Shown here: one piece after another, positions 53,009 to 64,000 of the stretch | How the letters are laid out: each line of letters opens with the position of its first letter | Position numbering within the stretch: the first letter of the stretch is position 1 | Assembly: GCA_023630585.1 (NCBI GenBank) | Contig: CM042556.1 | Location: forward strand, 468,501 to 532,500 | Origin: Cranoglanis bouderius | Lineage: Eukaryota > Chordata > Actinopteri > Siluriformes > Cranoglanididae | Direction of reading: 5' to 3' | DNA length: 64,000 nucleotides | The notes under the pieces: model-generated | What the model saw: the letters and a program-made list of their open reading frames with translations, nothing else | Told to the model about the DNA's origin: nothing | Databases searched by the model: none | Position numbers and translations under genes: made by a program

Positions 53009-53676
53009 ATTCATGTATTTGACTAAGAGGCTAAATTTGAAAGACAGCAAGTCATCTGAAAGGTGGTACAAGAATATAATCTGAAAATGGAGGGAGGGAG
53101 GGAGAGGGAGAGAGAGTCATGTTTTTTCCAACATAGATTTGGTTTTGAAAATGATTTCAGACAATAATGAGCAAGTTAAAAAAAAAAAAAACTTAATAAT
53201 GCCTATATTCCTTGATTCCACGCAGATCCAGAAAGATGAACAGGGAGCTTAACAGAGTTGCTGATTGTGAGCAATTGTGGAAAGATTCAAAGGTGCTGAA
53301 AGGTGTCCTCCAAACTGTAATCCTTTCCTTCCCATGTTTCTGTGGGGCGACTGCAGCAGTTTATAACCACTATTTTGTGTCTCCCCAGACCCCAGAAGGT
53401 GCCGGGCCCAACTGCAATAAAATTTAATGTGGCCATAAGACATAAATCATCTTTTATGCATCCAGACGAGCAGGTAGGGATATTAAGAGTATCTTGGGCT
53501 GCTTCTGGCAGTGATATAAATAATTTATGGCTCCCTCACTCAAAACTGGGTGTTTATTTTGTCCCATGCAGAGTGTATATTCCTCAGACAACGTTTTAGA
53601 GGAGGCCCTGTCACTTGCTGTAATGAACCCTCCTGTGAGAGCACAGACGGCTGTGGTCATCCCTCCCTGACCAATG

Positions 53677-53678
<2 letters not shown>
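53006..53678. other. Unique DNA, possible conserved non-coding element
   Basis: Between about 53210 and 53660 the sequence is balanced in composition, free of repeats and unlike the AT-rich flanks, with words such as ATAAATCATC and TTTATGCATC. There is no long ORF of known type. It may be a conserved enhancer or simply unique DNA. Confidence 0.25.

Positions 53679-53717
<39 letters not shown>
53679..53717. repeat. (CT)n microsatellite
   Basis: About 19 CT units. An ORF crossing it (poly Ser-Leu) is an artefact. Confidence 0.95.
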
Positions 53718-53721
<4 letters not shown>

Positions 53722-53800
53722 TTTATGAGACACAATATGAAGAGCATGAATTGTTCTTGGTTAACATTTTAGTGATCTTAAAGCTTAATTTTTTCCATCT

Positions 53801-53805
<5 letters not shown>

Positions 53806-53881
<76 letters not shown>
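53806..53881. repeat. (TA)n microsatellite
   Basis: About 38 TA units, followed by AATTTTTTTT. Confidence 0.95.
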
Positions 53882-53886
<5 letters not shown>

Positions 53887-54956
53887 TTTTATACACATTT
53901 TGAGAACCTTATAAATAAAGGCTAGTACAATTTTCAAATGAACCTCCCCCAAAAAATTTTTAACATTGTTATTTTATGTAAAACACATTTAAATTTAATT
54001 GGAAATGAGAGTTTCATTTTAATGCTCAGTGTAATATTATTGTACTTTAAAAAGGTACCCTCACAAACACCTGCTCACACAAAGCTCATGAGGATTCTGC
54101 TCTTTGACCAGCAGAGGCCCTCTCTGTCTCTCCCTCCACTCATCCATCACAGACAGATAGGAAGGATGTAATGAAAGGGACCAGCAGACCACCTCATTAA
54201 CCTATAGTGAAACTTTAAGGATAACTTATAGCAAAATATACTACATTAGATATAAACAACACAGACACTCTTCAAGGTCCCTTTAAAAGGTTTTTCTGTA
54301 AAGATTCACAGGATATTTAAGAGTTCCTAGCTTCCAGAAATGTATTTTATTTGGAACCCTTACTGAGGGGAAACACTATTGTTGGATTCTACGTAGAACC
54401 TTTAAGGTTCATGCAGCGGGACAACCAATGAACCCTAAAAGGCTCTAAATGTTTTTTTTTACAAATTAACTCGGTGTTTAGTTTTATCTAATATCTCTGA
54501 CCGTGCTTGGATATGTATCACTATCTACTATTTAATTTCCTTATGCTTAATTTCCTATCCCTTCATATGTTATTTGTACATTTATTTGATGTCTATCATT
54601 CTGTGGTGAGGTGTACAAGGACCTTTGTGACAACTTTGATACATGTTCCAGAGGGAACCACATTGGTGGTCTGGAACAAAAAAGTAGGATTGAAGGTTAC
54701 GTATGGTTCAATGACTGAGTGAAACACCTGGGTCACTTGGGTTCATGAGAATGGCCAGGGGAATTACTTGACATAGTGGGAGCCTATTATAGGCTGCATG
54801 CATGTTCTGTCATCCACCACAGAATGAACAAATGGTAAAACAACACTAGTTCTGATTATTAACTATTTTAAATAATTCAAAACTGTCATTCTATTTTATT
54901 TTATAAAACATTTTATTGTTTTTCATTTGCTCTCGGTCAGAAAAATTGATGGGTTA
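53882..54956. other. Non-coding DNA with short palindromic repeat remnant
   Basis: Around 54270-54430, GGTCCCTTTAAAAGG and TACGTAGAACCTTTAAGG resemble a common fish miniature repeat rich in GAACC/GGTTC words. It is too decayed to delimit. No gene seen. Confidence 0.35.
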
Positions 54957-55016
54957 ATATATAGATGTAAATATCAGGAAATGAAAGCTCAAATTCTGAT
55001 CTATCTGTACACACAC

Positions 55017-55066
<50 letters not shown>
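54957..55066. repeat. Tc1-tail fragment and (CA)n microsatellite
   Basis: AGATGTAAATATCAGGAAATG at 54962-54982 is nearly the same as 58589-58609, a Tc1-family tail. It runs into a (CA)n array at about 55010-55066 that abuts the next Tc1 element. Confidence 0.7.
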
Positions 55067-55071
<5 letters not shown>

Positions 55072-56592
55072 GAAAAGAATCACCCCCCTTTAAAATAATC
55101 ACATTTTGTTGCTTTTCAGCACAGACAGACACAGTTTTTGTTTTATCCAGCTATATTTACTCAGTGCAACTTATAACATCCAAGTGAAAGATATAACACC
55201 AACATGTCAGAAAAAAATATAAAAAAATAAAAAAACAGAATCACTGAGTTGGAAAAAGGATCACCCCCTTCCTAAAAATGTTTTGTAAACTCACTAAGGT
55301 GTAGCTAATCACCTTCTCAATGGCACGCAAAGCCATTTGACTTTCAACTGTGATCAGCTGTGGTCATTTTGATTATCTCAGCATGAAAAGAGCTTTCCTG
55401 GAGCATTCTGTAGTGCAACTGAAGCAAACAATCAACTATGGGTGACAAGGCTTTGTCAAAAGATCTCTGGGGTAAAGTTGTGGACAGGCACAAGTCAGGA
55501 GATGGATACAAAAAAATTTCAAAGGCTTTATCAATGTCTAGAAGCACAGTGAAGTCTATTATTAAGAAGTGGAAGGTATTTAGTACAACATAAACCCTCC
55601 CTGGATCAGGACGTGGCTCCAAACTGGATGAAAGAGCCAGGAGGAAACTGGTCAGAGAGGCTACCAAGAGGCCTACAGCGACTCTGAAGCAGTTATGAAG
55701 CTATGACAAAAAGTGGTCAATGTGCATGTGACAACAATATCACAAATTCTCGACAAATGCGGCTTGTATGGGAGCGTTGCAAGAAACAAGCCACCCACGA
55801 CTGAGCTTTGCCAAAACACACCTTGAAGATTCTGAGGCCACATAGAAAAAGCTGTTATGGTCAGATGAGACTAAAATTGAATTATATGTCTGGTGGAAAT
55901 CCAATACAGCTCACCATCCAAATAACACCATTCCTACAGTAAAGCATGGAGGTGGTAATATCCTGTTATGGGGGTGTTTCTATGCAGCAGAGACTGGAGC
56001 ACTTGTCAGGATAGAAGCAAAATGGATGGGGCAAAATACCATCAAATTCTTGAGGAAAAACTGTTGCTCTCTACCAGAAAGTTGTCAATGGGAAGAAGTT
56101 TTAATTTCCAATATGACAATGACCCAAAGCACACAGCAAAACTGACCACACAGTGGTTGAAGGAGAAAAAGGTGAATGTCCTTGCATGGCCTAGTCAGAG
56201 CCCAGACTTAAACCCCATTGAAAATCTGTGGAATGACTTGAAGACTGCAGTCCACAAACAGTCACCATCAAATTTAACTGAACTTGAGCAGTTCTGTAAA
56301 GAAGAGTGGGAAAATATTGCAAAGTCTTGATATGCAAAGTTAGTAGAGACATATCCCAACAGATTAAAGGTTGTAATTAAAAAAAAAATTAAGGGAAATT
56401 AAAGCAAGCAGGTGATTCTTTTTCCACCTAAGTGATTCTGTTTTTTGTTTTTTTTGTTTTTCTCACATGTTTGAGTTATATCTTTCACTTGGATGTTATA
56501 AATTGCACTGAGTGAATACAGCTGGATTTCAGGCTGAAAAGCAAGAAAATGTGATTATTTTAAAGGGGGGTGATTCTTTTCTACACCCACTG
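55067..56592 (+). mobile_element. Tc1-like transposon, transposase decayed
   Basis: The right end (56592 inward) reads CAGTGGGTGTAGAAAAGAATCA on the complementary strand. The left end has the same GAAAAGAATCACCCCCCTTT, with its outermost ~10 bp replaced by (CA)n. Transposase starts at about 55439 (MGDKALSKDLWGKVVDRHKS) and has at least four stops up to 55850. SDETK, YDNDPKH and NPIENLW, the three catalytic motifs, are all still readable. The frame 55968-56330 keeps the last two. Confidence 0.85.
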
Positions 56593-56623
56593 TATGTGTA
56601 TGTATATATGTATGTATATATGA

Positions 56624-56628
<5 letters not shown>

Positions 56629-56679
<51 letters not shown>
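56629..56679. repeat. (TA)n microsatellite
   Basis: About 24 TA units between two Tc1 elements. It replaces the 5' end of the second. Confidence 0.95.
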
Positions 56680-57838
56680 GACGTGTAACCGCACCAGCCC
56701 AGGACCTCCACATCCAGCATCTTCACCTCCAAGATCATCTGACACCAGCCACCCGGACAGCTGCTGCAACAATCGGTTTGCATAACCAAAGAATTTCTGC
56801 ACAGACTGTCAGAAACCATCTCAGGGAAGCTCATCTGCATGCTCGTCGTCCTCATCGGGGTCTCAACCTGATTGCAGTTCGTTGTCGTAACCGACTTGAG
56901 TGGGCAAATGCTCATTCGATGGCGTCTGACACTTTGGAGAGGTGTTCTCTTCACAGATGAATCCTGTTTTTCACTGTACAGGGCAGATGGCAGACAGTGT
57001 GTATGGCATCGTGTGGGTGAGCAGTTTGCTGATGTCAACGTTGTGGATCGAATGGCCCATGGTGGCGGTGGGGTTATGGTATGGGCAGGCATATGTTATG
57101 GACAACGAACACAGGAGCATTTTATTGACGGCATTTTGAATGCACAGAGATACCGTGACGAGATCCTGAGGCCCATTGTTGTGCCATTCATCCACGACCA
57201 TCACCTCATGTTATTGCATGATAATGCATGGCCCCATGTTGTAAGGATCTGTTCACAATTCCTGGAAGCTGAAAACATCCCAGTTCTTGCATGGCCAGCA
57301 TACTCACCGGACATGTCACCCATTGAGCATGTTTGGGATGCTCTGGATCGGTGTATACGACAGCGTGTTCCATTTCCTGCCAATATCCAGCAACTTCACA
57401 CAGCCATTGAAGAGGAGTGGACCAACATTCCACAGGCCACAATCAACAACCTGATCAACTCTATGCAAAGGAGATGTGTTGCACTGCGTGAGGCAAATGG
57501 TGGTCACACCAGATACTGACTGGTTTTCGGATCCCCACGAACCCCCAATACAGTAAAACTGCACATTTTAAAGTGGCCTTTTATTGTGGTCAGCCTAAGG
57601 CACACCTGTGCAATAATCATGCTGTCTAATCAGCATCCTGATATGCTACACCTGTGAGGTGGATGGATTATCTCGGCAAAGGAGAAGTGCTCACTAACAC
57701 AGATTTAGACAGATTTGTGAACAATATTTGAGAGAAATAGGCCTTTTGTGTACATAGAAAAAGTCTTAGATCTTTGAGTTCAGTTCATGAAAAATGGGGG
57801 CAAAAACAAAAGTGTTGTGTTTATAATTTTGTTCAGTG
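56680..57838 (+). mobile_element. Tc1-like transposon, 5'-truncated with near-intact catalytic domain
   Basis: The 3' terminal repeat ends ...TTTTGTTCAGTGTA, the form of a widespread Tc1 family. The 5' end is cut off by (TA)n inside the N-terminal DNA-binding part. The frame 56778-56930 (ISAQTVRNHLREAHLHARRP) and the frame 56872-57519 are offset by one frameshift near 56910. The latter holds all catalytic motifs: LFTDESCF, LLHDNAWPH and MSPIEHVWDAL, to the stop after GGHTRY. No other disruption is visible in the catalytic domain. Confidence 0.85.
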
Positions 57839-57847
57839 TATATATTA

Positions 57848-58645
57848 GTACTGTGCAAAAGTTTTATGCAAGTGTCTAGAAATGGTGTAAAGTAAGAATG
57901 CTTTCAAAAATAGACATGTTAATAACTTGAGTGAACAGAAAAATCTACATCAAATCAATATTTTTTGTGACCACCCTTTGCCTTCAAAACAGCATCAATC
58001 AGCAACATTCTTCTAGATACACTTGCACACAGTTTTTGAAGGAACTCGGCAGGTAGGTTGGCCCAAATATCTTGGATAACTGACTACAGTTCTTCTGTGG
58101 ATTTAGGCAGCCTCAGTTGCTTCTGTCTTCATGTAATCCCAGACAGACTCAATGTTGAGATTTTGACTCATCAGTCCAGAGCACCTGCTGCCATTCTTTT
58201 GCACCCCAGTTCCTGTGTTTTTGTGCATAGTTGAGTCACTTGGCCTTTTTTCCACATCGGAGGTATGGCTTTTTGGCCGCAAGTCTTCCATGAAGGCCAC
58301 TTCTGACGAGACTTCTCCAGACAAAAACGGGTGTACCAGGGTCCCACTGGTTTTTGCCAGGTCTGAGATGATGGCACTGCTGGACGACATCTGATTGCGA
58401 AGGGAAGTAAGCTTGATGTGTCTTTCATTTAGTGCAGTAAGTTTCCTTGGCAAACCACTGCATCTACAGTCCTCAACACTGCACTGATGCAGTAATTTGT
58501 GCAAAAGGAGCCCCGACCAAGTATTGAGTGCATAAATTAACATACTTTTAAGGAGGTATGAGATGATTTGAGTTGTTTAACACATCTAGATGTAAATATC
58601 AGGAAACGAAAGCAAAAATTCTGAGCTATTGTCTCATATTCATCT
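57848..58645 (-). mobile_element. Tc1-like transposon, catalytic region deleted
   Basis: The left end contains TACTGTGCAAAAGTTTTATG, a Tc1 family end. The minus-strand frame 58543-58103 has transposase N-terminal remnants (GLPRKLTALNERHIKLTSLR). A GACTCATCAGTCCAGAGCAC segment then runs directly into the 3' part, so most of the DDE region is absent. The tail AGATGTAAATATCAGGAAAC at 58589-58608 comes from another Tc1-like end next to it. Confidence 0.7.
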
Positions 58646-58652
58646 TTGGATC

Positions 58653-60350
<1,698 letters not shown>

Positions 60351-60512
60351 TATATAGGAGGTTTATAATACATTTCTGTATTATGAATTCTTTATTCTAA
60401 TAAGAATTTAAGATACTGGATTTTTGATTTCCATAATTATCAGGATTAAAACAAAAAAAGCACATTCTATATTGTTAAAAACACTATACAAATAAAACTG
60501 AATTGAACTGAA
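60351..60512 (+). mobile_element. LINE tail remnant
   Basis: The end CACTATACAAATAAAACTGA followed by ATTGAACTGAAT equals the terminal sequence of the LINEs at 30286 and 45760, in the plus orientation. Upstream of it there is only AT-rich sequence. Confidence 0.55.
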
Positions 60513-61078
60513 TCACATGGACAAGCCAGAATGCTATTGGAAAAATGTTTTGTGGATGGATGTGACCAATCTAGAACTTTTTGGTTTAAATGAGAAGCAT
60601 TATGTATGGAGAAAGGAAAACACTGCATTCCAGCATAAGAGCCTTATCCCATCTGTGAAACATGTAGTGGTAGTGTCATGGTTTGGGGCTGTTTTGCTGC
60701 ATCTGGGCCTGGATGGCTTGCCATCATTGATGGAACAATGAATTTTGAATTCTACCAGCAAATTCTAAAGGAAAATGTCAGAACATCTGTCCATGAACTG
60801 AATCTCAAGAGAAAGTGGGTCATGCAGCAAGACAACAACCCTAAGCACACAAGTCATTCTACCAAAGGTTTGAAATGGCCAAGTCAAAGTCCTGACCTTA
60901 ATTCAATAGAAATGTTGTGGAAACACCAAAAGCAAGCGTTTCATGTAATGAAACCCACCAACATCCCAGAGTTGAAGCTGTTCTGTACTGAGGAATGGGC
61001 TAAAATTCCTCCAAGGCAATGTGCAGGGCTGATCAACAGTTACCAGTTAACAGAAAAGTTGGTCAGTTTTCACTGACC
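60513..61078 (+). mobile_element. Tc1-like transposase fragment
   Basis: Two frames (60517-60741 and 60678-61076) contain CYWKNVLWMDVTNLELFG, where the usual DE pair reads DV, then FGLNEKHYVWRKEN. MVWGCFAASGPG, QQDNNPKHTSHSTK and SPDLNSIEMLWK follow. A gap removes about nine residues after STK. A frameshift near 60680 joins the parts. The 5' end is missing, and the stop comes after LVSFH at 61076. Confidence 0.8.
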
Positions 61079-62290
61079 AACTTAATTGTATTTTGCAAGT
61101 ATAAACAAATTTAGAATTTGATGCTTTCAACACACTCAAAAAAAGTTGGGACAGAGGCAAAATAAAACCGAAAAGTTTATAGAATATTCAAGTAAAATCT
61201 TTTTGGAGGATCAGGTTAAAAGGGGAGAACATCAGCATTGGGCGTAAAAGGAACATCCACCAAAAGCTCAGTCTTTGCAAGCAAGGATGGGTCATGGCTC
61301 AACACTTTGTGCCAAACTTCGTGAAAAAAAACATTCAAAAAGAACATTGCTCAATGCAAGATTGCAAAGAATTTAGGTCTTTCACCATATACAGTGCATA
61401 TATTGTGAAAAGATTTAGGGAATCCAGAGAAATCTCAAAGGCAAGGCCGGAAACCACTGTTGAATGTGCGTGACCTTCGGGCCCCCAGGCAGAACTGCCT
61501 GAAATCGTTATGCTACTGTGATAAATATAACCACATATGCTCAGGAGTACTTCGGAAAACCGTTGTCACTTAACACAGTCTGCCGCTGCATCCAGAAATG
61601 CAACCCAAAACTCTTTTATGCAAGGAGGAAAAAATGGACCTGCATCTGGAAAAATGGACATTGAGTTCTCCGTGCCAAACATGAAATAGACCAACCAGAC
61701 TGTTACAAGCAAAAGGTGCAAAAGCCAGCATCTGTGATGGTATGGGGGTGCATCTTTTCCCAGGAGGTCCATGGTTATTTCAGCAGGACAATGCCAGGCC
61801 TCATGCTGCATGTGCTACAACAGTGTGGCTTCGTAGATGCAGAGTGCATTTGCTCTCCTATGGCACGTCATATAGAGGAGAATCAGACAATGGTGACCAA
61901 GGACTGTTGAGCAGCTGAAGTCTTGTATCAAGCAAGAATGGGCAAAAATTCTACTTGCAAAACTGCAACAATTAGTATCCTCAGTTCCCAAATGTGTTAA
62001 AAAGTGTATTAAAAAGTGTAATTAAAAGGAAGGGTTATGTAACAGTGGTAAACATGCCTCTGTCCCAACTTTTTTTGTGTGTTGAAGGCATCAAATTCTT
62101 TTTTTTTTTTTTTTTTTTTACATTTACAAAATACAATTAAGTTGATCAGTAAAAACACTGAATATCTTTTCTTTGTACTTTTGTCAGTTAATTAAAGTTT
62201 CAAGAGACTTGGCAAATCACAGTTTTGTCAAGTGTCTTGAAAAAAGTTTTTATTGCATTTTAGAAAAAAATCCCAACTTTTATGGAAATG
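61079..62290 (+). mobile_element. Decayed mariner-like element
   Basis: The left end has CACTCAAAAAAAGTTGGGAC and the right end CCCAACTTTTATGGAAATGG. Internal words (GCAAGATTGCAAAGAATTTA, GGGAATCCAGAGAAATCTC, CAGCAGGACAATGCCAGGCC, the last encoding QQDNARP) belong to the same family as 9232-9603. No open transposase frame remains. A poly-T run lies at 62099-62119. Confidence 0.75.
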
Positions 62291-62296
62291 GGGTTA

Positions 62297-62812
62297 GTTT
62301 ATACAGTACTATGCAAAAGTTTTAGGCACCTATTTTTTTTAGTACAAACTTTGTTATAGATTTTTTTTTATTTTGTAAATTCTTCATTATCAAGTCAGTA
62401 CAAAAAAACATTTTAGATTCCCAAACAGTAGTTTTCTAGCACAAACAAAATGTTACAGAAAAATGTTTGTATGTCATTAAAGAAAGCAGGATATTACGTA
62501 AGAGACCACTTTTCAGACAAAAAAAACAATGAAGGTTGCTGGGTTTTGCTGCAAAAATAAGACGCAGGTGTGACAGTCAAAGTCTCCAGAAGAACTGTGG
62601 CTGGTTCTGCAAGATGCTCAATAAAACTTACCAGCTAATTTCCATACTGCACAAATTGTACTGGAGACTACTATTTTTATTTTTTTATTTTTTTGCCACA
62701 CTAAATATTGACTTTTTTCATTTACTACTGTTTACTGCTATTTTGTATTTTGTTTATTTTTTAATGTAAAAGCATTTAATTTCATTATTTTGAAGGCATC
62801 TTTGCTCTGTCT
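62297..62812 (+). mobile_element. Tc1-like transposon, internally deleted
   Basis: It begins ACAGTACTATGCAAAAGTTT, the same end family as 57848. A short 3' transposase remnant at about 62575-62645 (CTCCAGAAGAACTGTGGCTG) and a tail with AAAGCATTTAATTTCATTAT follow. The distal terminal repeat is not seen. Confidence 0.65.
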
Positions 62813-63045
62813 TGCACCTGTCAAGAGGAGGCAGTAGGAAAAAAGCTGGTAGCAGGAAAAATGGGCAAGCGTAAGGATCTGAGGGTCCAAATTGTGATGA
62901 CTGGAGGACTGGGTTAGAGCATCTCCAACTTGGAAGGTCTTGTGGTGTGTTGCCAGTATGTAGTGGTTAGTACCTAATAAAAGTGCTCCAAGGAAGGACA
63001 ACTTGTGAACCAGTGACAGGGTCATGGGCAACCCTGCGAACGCAA
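62813..63045 (+). mobile_element. Tc1-like transposon fragment (N-terminal transposase part)
   Basis: GGGCAAGCGTAAGGATCTGA, GACTGGGTTAGAGCATCTCC, and AAGGAAGGACAACTTGTGAA with GTGACAGGGTCATGGGC are words of the first part of a fish Tc1 transposase gene. Frameshifts break it. No terminal repeat is present. Confidence 0.65.
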
Positions 63046-63175
63046 CAAAAAAAAGAGAACAAGAAAACTTTCATCTAACGAAAAATATTACTTTATGATA
63101 TGAACGTTAATAACATTTTATTTATCTTTGTTTTGACTAGATTGAAATTTATTTAAAGAAGCACCCAAACATTAC

Positions 63176-63331
63176 CTTGCAATGCATATTGTCAAATGTA
63201 CGATTTTTCTGCCTCTTTGCACCTGGACCAGAATCATATCTCTGTGTGACCTCAACATATTCCACACCATCTTGCTCATCAGAATTGCTTGCTTTTAGCA
63301 AGACACTTTTAATAGTTGAGTGTTTCGCCAT
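63176..63331 (-). CDS. Candidate first coding exon, unknown protein
   Basis: On the minus strand an ATG at 63331 opens 52 codons (MAKHSTIKSVLLKASNSDEQ...), a hydrophilic sequence with a basic cluster GAKRQKNR near its end. It stops exactly at a strong donor, AAG|GTAATG (63176/63175), in phase 0. No repeat family is recognised here, unlike the flanks. The next exon would lie below 62.8 kb but is not visible. I do not recognise the protein. It might be the start of a host gene or of a domesticated transposase. Confidence 0.3.
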
Positions 63332-64000
63332 TGTCTGTACAACAACAACTGCACAACTGTACATTTGCCAGTAGCATTTGCTGGTGTTAGCATTATTTAG
63401 CTAAAATGTGTACTTTGCTAGCTGTCTAATTTTCTCAGATAAAAATGGATATTAAAGAGAATTGGGAACCATTTAGCAAACTACAGGAATAATATTCTAA
63501 TTCCTGTCTTGTGTTTTGAACATGACCACTGTAACTGTGATTTACTAGAAAACAAATGATTCCACAGCAGTGGCTATACGAATTAGAGGCTTGCAGAAGG
63601 TAATGATACAACTCCCAGTGGCAGCACCCTTAAACAGCTACATTTATTTTTTATTATACATTTATCAAACAGCTACAGTTTTTCCCCCTTTCTGCATCTA
63701 TATTAATTTATGAATTACTGAATAAAAGGAGATGTAGAAAAATTTTAATAACAATTTAATCTTAACTTAAACTAATTTAATAACTTAATTAAAAATTATA
63801 TTTACTTTGAAATTTGTATGTCCTTTAAGAAATATTGGAAAGAAAAATATGTTGATATGGGCTAAACAGAATGTGGACTCTTCTTCTTTTATTTGATCTT
63901 TAAATGGCACTTAATTTTAATTTCATATTTGAAATGTGCTTGCTTTAGTCTTGTTTTTTGTACAGTTTGTACTGTAGTTGTTCTGTGTAGCAGATGCATT
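63332..64000. other. AT-rich non-coding DNA
   Basis: No gene or repeat recognised. If 63176-63331 is a first exon, the promoter would lie here on the minus strand, but no clear core element stands out. Confidence 0.35.

Noticed and set aside
54983..55066. ORF with poly-His/Thr stretch
   Set aside because: It is an artefact of the (CA)n microsatellite.

Overview
This window is teleost fish nuclear DNA. I see no intact host gene. The evidence for a bony fish, possibly an otophysan such as a catfish (inference), is the repeat content: many Tc1-like transposons, L2-group LINEs with short tandem 3' tails, tRNA-derived SINEs, Ty3/gypsy elements, a retrovirus-like element with env, and long (TA)n and (CA)n microsatellites. 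No bacterial features (operons, ribosome binding sites, CRISPR) are present.

Layout. 1-9.6 kb: AT-rich non-coding DNA with a SINE, two non-autonomous DNA transposons with inverted ends (4.5-5.8 kb and 7.2-7.7 kb), a dead Tc1 copy (8.2-9.2 kb) and a mariner-like end. 9.6-10.46 kb: a truncated LTR fused directly to 10.46-27.46 kb, a roughly 17 kb decayed retrovirus-like provirus (LTR, leader, gag, protease, RT, two RNase H regions, integrase, env, polypurine tract, LTR). A 3.8 kb L2-type LINE split it just before env, flanked by a 5 bp duplication. 27.5-32.1 kb: unclassified DNA with possible splice signals, then minus-strand LINE pieces. 32.1-40.8 kb: a minus-strand Ty3/gypsy element whose Gag resembles vertebrate PNMA proteins. 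Its RT is split by a short LINE derivative that itself carries a Tc1 copy. 40.85-41.33 kb: a solo LTR with a perfect target-site duplication. 41.58-45.64 kb: a structurally complete non-autonomous LTR retrotransposon (727 bp LTRs, 5 bp duplication) with one long gag-like ORF and no pol. 45.8-48.4 kb: another minus-strand LINE. 49.5-52.3 kb: a minisatellite and a decayed gypsy fragment. 52.9-63.0 kb: a dense cluster of Tc1/mariner copies from at least six families, interleaved with (TA)n, (CA)n and (CT)n arrays. At 63.2-63.3 kb there is one possible host first exon.

The most unusual object is the 41.58-45.64 kb element. Its Gag-like protein carries a C6H2 zinc finger whose eight ligands have exactly the spacing of the N-terminal finger of methionine aminopeptidase 1, followed by about seven 26-residue repeats and long Cys/Pro and Pro/Val repeats. 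Next to its 5' LTR is a 12-nt sequence perfectly complementary to the predicted first bases of its own RNA, which lie 30 nt downstream of a TATA-like box. This is the arrangement of self-priming (Tf1/sushi-type) retrotransposons. The transcribed part of its LTR also carries repeated small hairpins whose stems differ by a compensatory change from a related LTR at 9.6 kb.

Coordinates of repeat ends are exact where target-site duplications or terminal inverted repeats could be read, and approximate elsewhere. Family names come from recognising motifs and typical sequences, not from a database search.
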